A stretch of 64,000 nucleotides of DNA from Flammeovirgaceae bacterium (GTDB taxonomy: Bacteria > Bacteroidota > Bacteroidia > Cytophagales > Cyclobacteriaceae): contig JAJTGY010000016.1 in the NCBI GenBank assembly GCA_021298015.1, positions 1 through 64,000 on the forward strand, written 5' to 3'. The translations under genes were made by a program, and so were the position numbers. Numbering within the stretch: position 1 is the first letter of the stretch; every line of letters begins with the position of its first letter. The notes under the pieces are model-generated. The model had not been told where the DNA came from. It made no database searches and saw only the letters and a list, made by a program, of their open reading frames with translations. Below are positions 8,875 to 17,647 of the stretch, piece by piece.

Positions 8875-10383
8875 TTAATTATCCCATCCGGGATTTTGAT
8901 CCAGCTTTCCTTGGGTTAAGTCTATCTCCGTCTGGGGTATGGGCAATAGTTCGTGCTTGCCGGCCACAAAGCCCAAAGGCCCCAGCAAGGCTGAAGCCCT
9001 GCCGGTTCGCACGAGATCCCAGAAGCGGTGCCCCTCAAGCGCCAACTCTACCCTGCGTTCGTGAAGAATGCGATCGCGCAGTTGATCTTTATTGGTTGTT
9101 GTTACATTCGGTAAAATGGAGTTATTCCCCTCGCGAGCCCGCTGCCGCACCCGGTTCAGGTGGGTGTGGGCTTCCGTGGGGCGGTTATCTTCGTTAAGTG
9201 CCTCCGCAGCCATTAACAAGACATCCGAAAAACGAATGAATCTGCGATTGTGACCGAATGACGGAGGAACGCGGTTGCCCGGTGTCCAAACCTTTTGATT
9301 GTAACATTCGATTTCCTCCTGCCCAAACGAATCGGTGGACAAATCCGGTGTAGTACCATCGCCAAGAATGGTTACGCCTTCCAATACTTCGCCAAGAAAA
9401 ATAACGGTCGACTCTAGCCGCGGATCACCCGGTTCGAAGGAATCCCTGAGGTTCTTTGTGGGGCGATTAAAACCCCATCCACGATTAGGTGTACCCCGAA
9501 CGGCCTGCACATTGCCATATTGGTTACCTCCATTAGCAACGCCCTCCTCTCCAAAGGAAGCTACTTCAAAAACGGACTCTATACCATGCTCACCGATAAC
9601 TGCGTGGGCATTATCAAAATCCGGTTCCAGATTATATTCGAGGGAATTGATTACTTCCAGCGCATAGGTGGCCGCCGATGCAAAATCATTTTGCGCAGTA
9701 CTTCGTCTGGTTAAGTAAACCTTTGCCAGCAGGGCGCGGGCCGACCCTTTGGTTGCGCGCCCACGATCGCTTGCCCCATACGCTGATTTCTCGGGTAACA
9801 CGCTTACTGCAAAAAGAAGATCATCAATGATGAGCTGATAGATTTCTTCTCTTGAACTTCGGGGGAGTTGCCCGGTTACTGTTGTCGTGAGCTTTGGCAC
9901 CCCTCCGAAGCCCCGCACCAAGTCGAAATAAAAAAACGCGCGGAGAAACCGGGCCTCGCCCAGGTATCGGTCCTTCAGGGTTCCATCCATTTGAATTGAA
10001 GGAACCTTTTCGATGACCACATTGGCTCTGCGGATGGCCAGGTAAAGTGTATTCCACCAGCGCAAAATGGCGCCTTCTGTTTTGATATGCTGAAAGCGGT
10101 CAAATGGGCCAATCGTGGCAGAGGCATCATCTGGATTGCTGCCTTTGGCGGCATCGTCAGACATGATGTCGAAAATCGGGAACAGCCCGGTGTTGAAGTT
10201 TGGATCGCGCAGCGTGTTGTACACCGCGTTGGTAGCCAGCAAGGCATCAGATGCGGTTGTGGGAAAACTCGCCTGAGTAAGATTACCCTGCGGAGGCTTT
10301 TCCAGAAATTCCTCACAGGAAAAAAACAGCACACCAAGTGTTATCATAGTGGCGCGGAGTAAGCGAGGGCTACATGTGCTCAT
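8875..10383 (-). CDS. susD: SusD/RagB-family outer-membrane glycan-binding lipoprotein
   Basis: 502 residues. SusD proteins form the lid over the SusC channel and capture oligosaccharides at the cell surface. Seen: lipoprotein signal with Cys at FFSCEEFLEKPP, the usual RagB/SusD start; TPR-like helices with EARFLRAFFYFDLVRGFGGVP near 140-165; the C-terminal SusD domain with RFSDVLLMAAEALNE and ERRVELALEGHRFWDLVR; and the closing PIPQTEIDLTQGKLDQNPG. The length is normal. It starts 11 bases after the SusC stop, so the pair is cotranscribed. An internal ATG at 10347 would also leave a signal peptide. Confidence 0.94.
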   Translation of the reverse strand: MSTCSPRLLRATMITLGVLFFSCEEFLEKPPQGNLTQASFPTTASDALLATNAVYNTLRDPNFNTGLFPIFDIMSDDAAKGSNPDDASATIGPFDRFQHIKTEGAILRWWNTLYLAIRRANVVIEKVPSIQMDGTLKDRYLGEARFLRAFFYFDLVRGFGGVPKLTTTVTGQLPRSSREEIYQLIIDDLLFAVSVLPEKSAYGASDRGRATKGSARALLAKVYLTRRSTAQNDFASAATYALEVINSLEYNLEPDFDNAHAVIGEHGIESVFEVASFGEEGVANGGNQYGNVQAVRGTPNRGWGFNRPTKNLRDSFEPGDPRLESTVIFLGEVLEGVTILGDGTTPDLSTDSFGQEEIECYNQKVWTPGNRVPPSFGHNRRFIRFSDVLLMAAEALNEDNRPTEAHTHLNRVRQRAREGNNSILPNVTTTNKDQLRDRILHERRVELALEGHRFWDLVRTGRASALLGPLGFVAGKHELLPIPQTEIDLTQGKLDQNPGWDN

Positions 10384-10394
10384 AATCCTGAACC

Positions 10395-13388
10395 TTAGAA
10401 TGTTAAATTCATGCCGACTGAAAAAATGCGGGGTACCGGATACGAGGCCACATCAAGTGCATTGAGCACTGGGTTGCCCCCAACCAGATCAGGGTTATAT
10501 CCGGTAAACCGACTGATGGTAAAAAGGTTTGTCGCCCGCAGGTAGACACGCGCATTTTGTAGTGAAGCCCGTTCCGCAAATGAGCGTGGAAGGTTGTAGC
10601 CGAGCGTAAGATTGCGCAAGCGAATAAACGAACCATCGTAAATGAAACGGGAAGATGGCTCGTAGTTGATGCCCCCATTACTCGGCCTTGGTTCGGTATT
10701 GTTTGTTCCCTCTCCATTCCAGAAATTGAAATACCGCTGTTCAAAATTGTACGGGTCTGGCCTTACTGTCTCCTTGGCGTTAAAGATTTTGTTTCCGCTT
10801 TGGCCCTGGAAATCAAAGGCGAGATCAAAACCACGGTATTCCGCAGAAGCGCTCAACCCATACAGCAGTTTTGGTATAGGTGATCCCAGATTCGTCCGAT
10901 CTGCAGCTGTCAATTGCCCGTCCCGGTTCACATCTTCAAACTTGAGATCTCCAACGCCCGTTTGCGAAAGGTGTGGATAGGAGGCCAGGTCGGCTGCGCT
11001 CTGGAAGACTCCGATTACGTTATACCCGTAAAATGAGCCAATCGGCACCCCGGGTACCGTGCGGGTAACCGGGCGACCATTGAAAAGCCCGGTTAACTGC
11101 TCATCGGCCTCACCCGTTCCGCTAACCTTCAGCGTCTCGTTGTGAATAGTTGTTGCATTTACGTTTACGTTGTATTTGATACCTCTCACTTCACTTCGCC
11201 ACCCCGCCAAAAACTCAAAGCCCCGGTTAAGCACCTGGCCGGCATTGAATGTGATCAGGGCCCCATCGCCATTGCCAAAATAGCCCGGCACCGGTAGGTC
11301 AATCAGAATGTCATCGGTTACTCGATTGTAGTAGTCAATCTCAGCTGTCAGTCGATCATCAAAAAAACCCATTTCCACACCAATGTCGATTTGCTGAGTG
11401 TTCTCCCACTTCAAATTCGGATTTCCCGAAATGCCATACGTGGCCCCGGGATACTGATTATCGGCTCCAAAAAGTGCGTTGATGCCATTGAGCACGAGTG
11501 AATACTGCCGGAGGTAATTTATTTTCTCGTTGCCGGTAAGCCCCCAGCTGGCTCGCACCTTAAGATTTGAAAACGGGCTGCCTGCCATGAACGGCTCGTT
11601 CATCACATTCCACCCCACGGCCAGTGATGGAAAATTAGCGAACCGGTTGGCATCCGTGAATTTGGACGATCCATCGCGTCTGAAGGTAGCGGTAAACAGA
11701 TACTTATCGCTCCAGGCGTAATTTATCCGGAACAAATACGACATCATAGAAAAGTTAAATCCAGGATCAACCCCATTACTGGCAGAATTGGGACTCACCA
11801 GATTCGGAAATATGTTGACGTACCAAAAGTCCTCTCCGGATCTGATCAAATTCTCCGCTCCGAGAAACACGGTTTCCGATGACGACTGCTGAACACTGTA
11901 ACCGGCCAGCGCATTAATGCGATGATTTCCAAATGACTTATTGTACGTTAATGTGTTCTCCCAAAGCCAATCCACCCGATCAAAATATCCTTTACCAAGA
12001 TCATCGGTAGCGTTTTGCTGCTGAGGATTAACAAAAAAAACGGGGGTGTAACTGGTCGCTTTGTTATACTCCATGTCCACACCAAAACTTGTTTTGAATG
12101 TGAACCCTTTTAAAAAGTCAGCCTCTGCGTAAATGTTGTTCACACTCCTAAGACCACGGTTAAAACTGTTGGTATACTCAATATCGGCCAGCACATTACC
12201 CACGCCTGGCACGGGCGAAAACGAACCATCGGCTTGAAACGGTTGAATGGTTGGCCATGCCCGGTACACATTAAATACGGCATTGCCGGCTGTGTTCTTT
12301 TGTTCGTAAGGCGTAAAGGACAAGTTGCTACCTAAGCGAAGAAACTTAGCCAGATTCAGGGTGTTGTTAAACTTCAGCGTGAACCGGTCATAGCTCGACT
12401 TTGTGATGATGCCATCCTGACTAAAGTACCCCAGCGAGGTATAATACTGAAACTTTTCAGAGCCGCCCGAAAACGAAACCTGATAGTTTTGCATCGGAGC
12501 CGTCTCAAAAATCAGATCTTGCCAATTCGTATTCGGTACAGCATCAATATTGTTGTAGGTACCCGGGTTGATTTTGTTTCTGACAATGGCGTACTCACGA
12601 CCGTTCAACAAGTCAATTTCACGAGGCACTTGCTGCAAACTGTACTCGGCCACTACATTGATGGTGGGGAATTCATTGCCGGCTGCCCCCCCCTTCTTGG
12701 TGGTCACCAAAACAACTCCATTAGCTCCGCGTGATCCGTAGATGGCTGTGGCGGAAGCGTCCTTCAAAACATCAATTGACTCAATGTCAGCTGCACTTAG
12801 AAAATCAATATTCTGTAAGATCACTCCGTCTACCACAAAAATCGGAGAGGAGTCGTTGAATGTACCTATCCCGCGGATGCGCACATATGTACCAGCCCCT
12901 GGAGCTCCCGAGAATGATGCCACCTGCACACCCGGCACCTTGCCCTGCAACGACTGCATGGGGTTGATGGCCGGCACACGTGTTAAATCAGCACCCCGCA
13001 CCGAAGAAACCGAACCGGTTAAGTCGGTCTTCCGAACGGTACCATAGCCGATCACAATCACCTCTTCCAAAGCCGTGCGATCTTCGTCTAGTTCGACATT
13101 GATCTCCGTGCGGCTGGCAACGGGCACCTCTTTGATCACAAAGCCAACAAAAGAAAAAACCAAAATACTGTTCTGATCGGGAACTTCAATTTCGTAACGG
13201 CCCTCCGCATCAGTTGTGGTGCCTTCGGTAGTGCCCTTAATCATGATGTTTACCCCAGGGAGCGGGGATTTGTCGGGTGCTGAAAGAACCTGGCCACGCA
13301 CCCTGATTTGAGCTGTAGCCTCTGCCGCCAAAAAGCAAAATGCTAGGAAGAGAATGGCTTGGAAAGGTTTTTTCTGGTTCAACTTCAT
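10395..13388 (-). CDS. susC: SusC/RagA-family TonB-dependent outer-membrane transporter
   Basis: 997 residues. It imports oligosaccharides through the outer membrane using TonB energy, paired with SusD. Seen: signal peptide ending AEATAQ; an N-terminal carboxypeptidase-D regulatory-like beta sandwich (GQVLSAPDKSPLPGVNIMIKG); a TonB box region (ALEEVIVIGYGTVRK); a plug with VRIRGIGTFNDSSPIFVVDG; and a long beta barrel ending in NLTF with terminal Phe. There is no N-terminal FecR-interacting secretin/TonB-N extension, so control by an ECF sigma/anti-sigma pair is unlikely. I use the ATG at 13388; the longer frame starts with TTG. Confidence 0.95.
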   Translation of the reverse strand: MKLNQKKPFQAILFLAFCFLAAEATAQIRVRGQVLSAPDKSPLPGVNIMIKGTTEGTTTDAEGRYEIEVPDQNSILVFSFVGFVIKEVPVASRTEINVELDEDRTALEEVIVIGYGTVRKTDLTGSVSSVRGADLTRVPAINPMQSLQGKVPGVQVASFSGAPGAGTYVRIRGIGTFNDSSPIFVVDGVILQNIDFLSAADIESIDVLKDASATAIYGSRGANGVVLVTTKKGGAAGNEFPTINVVAEYSLQQVPREIDLLNGREYAIVRNKINPGTYNNIDAVPNTNWQDLIFETAPMQNYQVSFSGGSEKFQYYTSLGYFSQDGIITKSSYDRFTLKFNNTLNLAKFLRLGSNLSFTPYEQKNTAGNAVFNVYRAWPTIQPFQADGSFSPVPGVGNVLADIEYTNSFNRGLRSVNNIYAEADFLKGFTFKTSFGVDMEYNKATSYTPVFFVNPQQQNATDDLGKGYFDRVDWLWENTLTYNKSFGNHRINALAGYSVQQSSSETVFLGAENLIRSGEDFWYVNIFPNLVSPNSASNGVDPGFNFSMMSYLFRINYAWSDKYLFTATFRRDGSSKFTDANRFANFPSLAVGWNVMNEPFMAGSPFSNLKVRASWGLTGNEKINYLRQYSLVLNGINALFGADNQYPGATYGISGNPNLKWENTQQIDIGVEMGFFDDRLTAEIDYYNRVTDDILIDLPVPGYFGNGDGALITFNAGQVLNRGFEFLAGWRSEVRGIKYNVNVNATTIHNETLKVSGTGEADEQLTGLFNGRPVTRTVPGVPIGSFYGYNVIGVFQSAADLASYPHLSQTGVGDLKFEDVNRDGQLTAADRTNLGSPIPKLLYGLSASAEYRGFDLAFDFQGQSGNKIFNAKETVRPDPYNFEQRYFNFWNGEGTNNTEPRPSNGGINYEPSSRFIYDGSFIRLRNLTLGYNLPRSFAERASLQNARVYLRATNLFTISRFTGYNPDLVGGNPVLNALDVASYPVPRIFSVGMNLTF

Positions 13389-13473
13389 GATTTTCAATAA
13401 TTTATATGATCCGCCAATAAATGACTTCAGCCTCGCTTTTCATTCTCCAATGAATTGTATTTCAACATTTTAA

Positions 13474-13485
13474 CGATTTAAATCG
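13474..13485. promoter_or_regulatory. Perfect 12-base palindrome upstream of susC
   Basis: CGATTTAAATCG, overlapping a second palindrome AATCGATT (13481-13488), lies 86 bases before the susC ATG in the 303-base leader that separates the PUL from its presumed regulator. Its place suits an operator for the PUL promoter, possibly for the zinc-ribbon regulator. Nothing else in 13389-13691 was recognised; the region is AT-rich and no clean TTG/TAnnTTTG promoter was found. Confidence 0.35.
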
Positions 13486-13691
13486 ATTGCAATTGACCAG
13501 TGAAATTATAATTGAAACAAGGGCTGTGCTATTTTTTTGACCGACAACATCAAGAATTTTGCTCTCGTGAAAGGTAAAAGAGCAGGTTTTTTGCGCTTGG
13601 TTAACATGAAAAAAATGGAAAAAGAGCATTTTCACCACATTTACCCCAAATGCGTTTTGCGGTTGAATCGCAAATCTGACTTTTTTGGGTA

Positions 13692-15548
13692 CTAATTGAG
13701 CGGAATGGACGAAAAGCCGCCTGTTGGAATGGTCCAGACTTCACGGTTTATGATGAGGTCGTTTTCACCTTGTTCCTGGATCAGCTTTTGAACACGCTTT
13801 CTGAAACTCCAAACCGTATTTCTCCGCAAATCGAGCGTATGCGAGAGTTCTTCCAGTGTGTATCGTCCAGGAAAGTGAATTTCAATATAAACCAAATAGA
13901 AGGCCTTGAATATGGGGAACCGCAGGCCTTGAAAAAGGGTGTGAGCGGTCACTGACTCATCGTACCCGCAACGGGTGCAACGTCTGGAAAAGAGGCGGGT
14001 GCTTTCAAAATAATGATCGTGGCCACATTTGCGGCATCGGTACCCGGCATTCCACTTCGTTTGCTCCAGAAAACGGTAACAGGCGGCATCATCAACAAAG
14101 ATGCGTTTGAACTGCTCGTAACTGATATCGCGTTTGAAGGCGGACTCCTGCCGGATTTCCTGAATGCTGCTTTTCAACCGCCAGTTGTCGATGTCTAAAA
14201 GGCTATTGATTCTCTTGATTTCCTCTGCCTGCCGCGCCAGTTCCTGGTTTTTGGTCGCCAACTCAACCGTGCGCTCGCGCACCTTCTCCTCCAGTTCGCG
14301 ATTGACCTTATTCTGAAGTTGAATGTTTTCCTCCTTCTGTTCAATGATGCTGCGCAGGGAACGATCCTGATCCGCCTTCAAAATTCGTATTCGGTCTCCC
14401 AACGCAAAAGTCAGGAACAACATCTCGAGAACGAAACTAAAATGGAGAGTGTAGTGCGAGACGATCGTGAACGGCAAAAAATTAAAGTAAACCAACATGC
14501 GGAGAAGAAATCCAATAAACAACACGCCATAGGCGATGACAAAAAACCGGGCGGGTTTGTATCCCTGATGCCACAGGTGAATTGCCGAGTAAAAGATCAA
14601 CGATAACGGAATGAGATCGAGATTCCGGTACGTCAACAAATGAGGAAAAAACGCCAGGAACAAAATAAACCAGCTCGTTCGAAGCACCATCATCGCGACT
14701 ATCGCCCTGTCCAGCCCGGGGGTCTTCTCCGCTGTGCTTAAAAATTTGCGGGTAAACAACAGCGACCAGATGATCAGCGAGTACAGAAAAATGCCTGCTG
14801 CATAATCGTTCCAGCCGGGATGTTGCGGCCACAAGTACTGAAACCCTATGCCATCGAGGCTCATGGCATAGCCGGCAACACTCAGGAGGTAGCCAATATA
14901 ATAGACGTGTTTAATTTCGCGAATGGCCAGATAGACCAAAAAATTATAGAGACTAATGATCAGGATCATGCCATAGAATGTCCCAAACAAAAAGTATTCG
15001 TTCAACGCATAGTACACAAACCGGTTAACCGATCGCAGCGCAATCCGCAGGTCGGCAAACTCGTGTGAGGTAACCCGGAAGTAGTAGGTTACCACCGTGT
15101 CGGGCGGAACCTGCAAAACCAGCTCAAAATTCTTGTGTCGGAATGATCTGCTCTTGAACGGATACTGATCACCCATCTCCACCTTTCGGTAACCTCCACC
15201 TTTTTGAGGAACAAATGCATCGATGTAATCAATGGTCTGATCGTAAAACTCCAACAGCCAGACACGATCTGATCGGTCGTTCGACCTCACGGGAAAGCTT
15301 ATCCAATAGGCGGCATTCTCCTGAAAGTCGATATTCTGGTAACTCGTGTGCTGTTTAAAAAGCAGTTCAGAGGGCTGACGAATGACCTGTTCCAGATTCA
15401 GGCGCTGTGTGGTATCAACGAAATAATAGAGTTCATGCGGCATAAAATTCCGCTCCTCTAGCGCATCGTCAATTTCCACCGGTGGTTGTGCTTGCGCCTG
15501 CCAGGTCCAAACCAATATCCAAACGACGAACCACCTTCCCTTCATCAT
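13692..15548 (-). CDS. Membrane-bound regulator: 7TMR-DISM sensor fused to IS1595-type zinc ribbon and HTH
   Basis: 618 residues. Signal peptide (1-20, ending AQAQ), an extracellular 7TMR-DISMED2 beta domain (about 25-170), a seven-helix 7TMR-DISM membrane domain (about 183-385), a coiled coil (about 390-470), then a cytoplasmic module with a four-cysteine zinc ribbon (Cys505, 508, 524, 527) and SVTAHTLFQGLRFPIFKAFY, the hallmark of the N-terminal region of IS1595 transposases. A helix-turn-helix-like segment (TLEELSHTLDLRRNTVWSFR, about 563-582) closes it. No DDE nuclease domain follows. The gene lies directly upstream of susC in the same direction, so it is inferred to sense a glycan or envelope signal and control the PUL while staying in the membrane. 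It replaces the usual HTCS or sigma/anti-sigma regulator. Confidence 0.85.
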   Translation of the reverse strand: MMKGRWFVVWILVWTWQAQAQPPVEIDDALEERNFMPHELYYFVDTTQRLNLEQVIRQPSELLFKQHTSYQNIDFQENAAYWISFPVRSNDRSDRVWLLEFYDQTIDYIDAFVPQKGGGYRKVEMGDQYPFKSRSFRHKNFELVLQVPPDTVVTYYFRVTSHEFADLRIALRSVNRFVYYALNEYFLFGTFYGMILIISLYNFLVYLAIREIKHVYYIGYLLSVAGYAMSLDGIGFQYLWPQHPGWNDYAAGIFLYSLIIWSLLFTRKFLSTAEKTPGLDRAIVAMMVLRTSWFILFLAFFPHLLTYRNLDLIPLSLIFYSAIHLWHQGYKPARFFVIAYGVLFIGFLLRMLVYFNFLPFTIVSHYTLHFSFVLEMLFLTFALGDRIRILKADQDRSLRSIIEQKEENIQLQNKVNRELEEKVRERTVELATKNQELARQAEEIKRINSLLDIDNWRLKSSIQEIRQESAFKRDISYEQFKRIFVDDAACYRFLEQTKWNAGYRCRKCGHDHYFESTRLFSRRCTRCGYDESVTAHTLFQGLRFPIFKAFYLVYIEIHFPGRYTLEELSHTLDLRRNTVWSFRKRVQKLIQEQGENDLIINREVWTIPTGGFSSIPLN

Positions 15549-15591
15549 CAGGTGAAGATAGAAAAAACTACATCAACCGCGCACAAAAAAG

Positions 15592-17001
15592 CTATTGCAG
15601 GTGCTTCAGGCGCACCACTTCCGCATCTTTCAACATTCGCCACTTGCCGCGCGGCAGGTCTTTTTTATCGAGGCCCGCATATACCACCCGATCCAGTTTA
15701 AGCACCTGGTAGTCGAGCGACTCAAAAATTCTGCGCACAATACGGTTCCACCCGATATGCAACTCGATGCCAATCGTTTTCTTGTCGTCACTCACGATGG
15801 CCACATCATCGGGCACGGCCTTGCCTTCTTCCAACTGCACACCTGCGGCAATCGTGTCGAAGTCGGCCTTGGTGATGGGTTTATCCAACTCCACTTTGTA
15901 AATCTTTTTCACATTATACGAAGGGTGCGTCAGCTTATCGGCCAGGTCGCCATCGTTGGTGAGCAACAGCAAGCCCGTGGTATTGCGGTCCAGCCGACCT
16001 ACGGGGTACACGCGCTGCTTGCACGCGCCTGCAATCAGGTTCATCACCGTGTTGCGCTCTTGCGGATCTTCCGTAGTGGTAATAAACCCTTTGGGTTTGT
16101 TGAGTAAGATGTAAACGGGTTTCTCCGCAGTCAGCTTTTTCCCCTCGTAACGCACGTCATCGGTGGCCTTCACTTTATAGCCCATCTCCGTAACGGTCGT
16201 GCCATTTACGCTGACCAGGCCCATCTTGATCAGATCATCCGCTTCGCGTCTTGAGCACACCCCGCTGTTGGAGATAAACTTGTTCAACCGGATCAGGCCA
16301 TCACCTTTCTTAACACTCTCCTCCTTAGCCTTGCGGTGATACTGTTTTTCTTTTCGGTTTTCAACAAATGATCTCTTCTTCCGCGGTGCGCGTGCAAAAG
16401 GTCGGCTGCGCATAGACTCGCCAGAATCCTCTCGCCTCCGATCATCTCGTTCGGTCCGGTCGCCATACGGTTTTCGAAAGCCCCGGCCCGTGCCGCGGTC
16501 TTCGCCACGAGAGTACGGTGCTTTACTACCTCTTTTGGGAAAACGATCACCGTCTCCCCTGGGCTCCGGGCGTTCCGACCGGTCTCCGTAGGATTTGCCG
16601 CTGGCGCGACCGGCCCCGCGATCTTCACCGCGCGCGTAAGGTCGCTTGCTTTCACCCCGCGAAAAAGGCGCTTTGCCTCTGCGCGGAAATTCTCCGCCTT
16701 CCTCTTTTCTGCGATCGGTGCGGTCGCCAAACGGCTTTCGAAATCCGGAACGTGGCCCTTGGTCACGGTCAGCGCGGCCTGCGGAATAGGGGCGCTGACT
16801 GCGCGACCCGGAACCGGATTCTCCGCGGCTGCCAAATCCGCCCCGTTTGGCACCTCCTTGACGCGGTCTGCGGGCGTCATCTTCGGGCGAACGGGAGTCG
16901 CGGTAAGACGATGAAAATCGGCCAGCGGGGCGTTGGCGTTGAGGGCGACCAGAACCTCTGCGGTTGCCGGATGATCGGTCGGGGCGTGTGTTGCGTGCCA
17001 T
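15592..17001 (-). CDS. rluB: Ribosomal large-subunit pseudouridine synthase (RluB/RsuA family) with long Arg/Gly-rich N-terminus
   Basis: 469 residues. The C-terminal 240 residues are a complete RsuA/RluB-type enzyme that isomerises uridine in rRNA: an S4 RNA-binding domain (LNKFISNSGVCSRREADDLI), the LLNKPKGFITT segment and the catalytic aspartate in PVGRLDRNTTGLLLLTNDG. The N-terminal 220 residues are a disordered Arg/Gly/Ser/Pro/Asp-rich tail with recurrent RGEDRG and KPYGDRTER units, probably for RNA binding. Such tails are common on this enzyme in Bacteroidota. Whether the target is 23S (RluB) or another uridine cannot be fixed. Confidence 0.9.
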   Translation of the reverse strand: MARNTRPDRSSGNRRGSGRPQRQRPAGRFSSSYRDSRSPEDDARRPRQGGAKRGGFGSRGESGSGSRSQRPYSAGRADRDQGPRSGFRKPFGDRTDRRKEEGGEFPRRGKAPFSRGESKRPYARGEDRGAGRASGKSYGDRSERPEPRGDGDRFPKRGSKAPYSRGEDRGTGRGFRKPYGDRTERDDRRREDSGESMRSRPFARAPRKKRSFVENRKEKQYHRKAKEESVKKGDGLIRLNKFISNSGVCSRREADDLIKMGLVSVNGTTVTEMGYKVKATDDVRYEGKKLTAEKPVYILLNKPKGFITTTEDPQERNTVMNLIAGACKQRVYPVGRLDRNTTGLLLLTNDGDLADKLTHPSYNVKKIYKVELDKPITKADFDTIAAGVQLEEGKAVPDDVAIVSDDKKTIGIELHIGWNRIVRRIFESLDYQVLKLDRVVYAGLDKKDLPRGKWRMLKDAEVVRLKHLQ

Positions 17002-17021
17002 AGGAATTAAAGATAGATAAA

Positions 17022-17058
17022 AATAAAAAAGCGCTCTTCGCCTGAGGCCAAGAGCGCT
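17022..17058 (-). terminator. Intrinsic terminator after scpB
   Basis: On the minus strand AGCGCTCTT (17058-17050) pairs with AAGAGCGCT (17038-17030), with an inner GCC/GGC stem, followed by TTTTTTATTTTT. It lies 20 bases past the scpB stop and before the pseudouridine synthase gene, and so ends the dksA-like/scpB transcript. Confidence 0.9.
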
Positions 17059-17077
17059 CGAGTTGTGTTAATACGAA

Positions 17078-17647
17078 TTACTGATTCTCCGGTGCTTCAC
17101 CAATGGTATTCACCTCTTGCGAGAAATCCTTCGGGGTGGGCAACTCCTGGATATCATTTATGCCAAAATACTCCATGAACTTGGGGCTGGTGCCATACAA
17201 CATGGGGCGGCCAACGGTTTCCGCTTTGCCCCGGATTTCAATCAATCCCTTGTCCAGCAATTTCTGCATGGCGTAGTCGCAGTTTACCCCGCGAATGTTT
17301 TCCACTTCGGTCTTCGAAATCGGCTGTTTGTAGGCGATGATAGAGAGGGTTTCCATAGCCGATGTCGACAGTCTTTTCTTCGACTGCTGCTTGAGCATAA
17401 TGCCAATGCTGCTCTGGTAAGCCGGCTTGGTCATAAACTGATAGCCGCCTCCGGCCTTGTACACCTGAAAGGCATACTCGTCATTCTGGTATTTTTCTTC
17501 CAGGCGCTGAATGGTTCCCGTAATATCCTCTTCCGGAACTTCCGCATTGAACATTTCGGAAAGGCAGGCTTTGATTTCGGCTACTCGCGTAGGTGTGGGC
17601 GAGCAGAAGATAAGCGCTTCAACATGGTTTTGTAAGAAGTCCATCAA
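17078..17647 (-). CDS. scpB: Segregation and condensation protein B
   Basis: 189 residues. ScpB dimers are the winged-helix (kite) subunit of the Smc-ScpA-ScpB condensin that organises and segregates the chromosome. The two winged-helix domains are visible: N-terminal VEALIFCSPTPTRVAEIKAC and C-terminal LSTSAMETLSIIAYKQPIS followed by EVENIRGVNCDYAMQKLLDKG and GRPMLYGTSPKFMEYFGI. Its ATG overlaps the stop of the DksA-like gene by 4 bases, so the two are translationally coupled. Partners scpA and smc are not in this window. Confidence 0.93.
   Translation of the reverse strand: MMDFLQNHVEALIFCSPTPTRVAEIKACLSEMFNAEVPEEDITGTIQRLEEKYQNDEYAFQVYKAGGGYQFMTKPAYQSSIGIMLKQQSKKRLSTSAMETLSIIAYKQPISKTEVENIRGVNCDYAMQKLLDKGLIEIRGKAETVGRPMLYGTSPKFMEYFGINDIQELPTPKDFSQEVNTIGEAPENQ

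Noticed and set aside
15592-16880. Long opposite-strand and shifted frames across the Arg-rich pseudouridine synthase gene
   Set aside because: GC-rich repeats leave all frames open; only the main frame has the S4 and synthase motifs.
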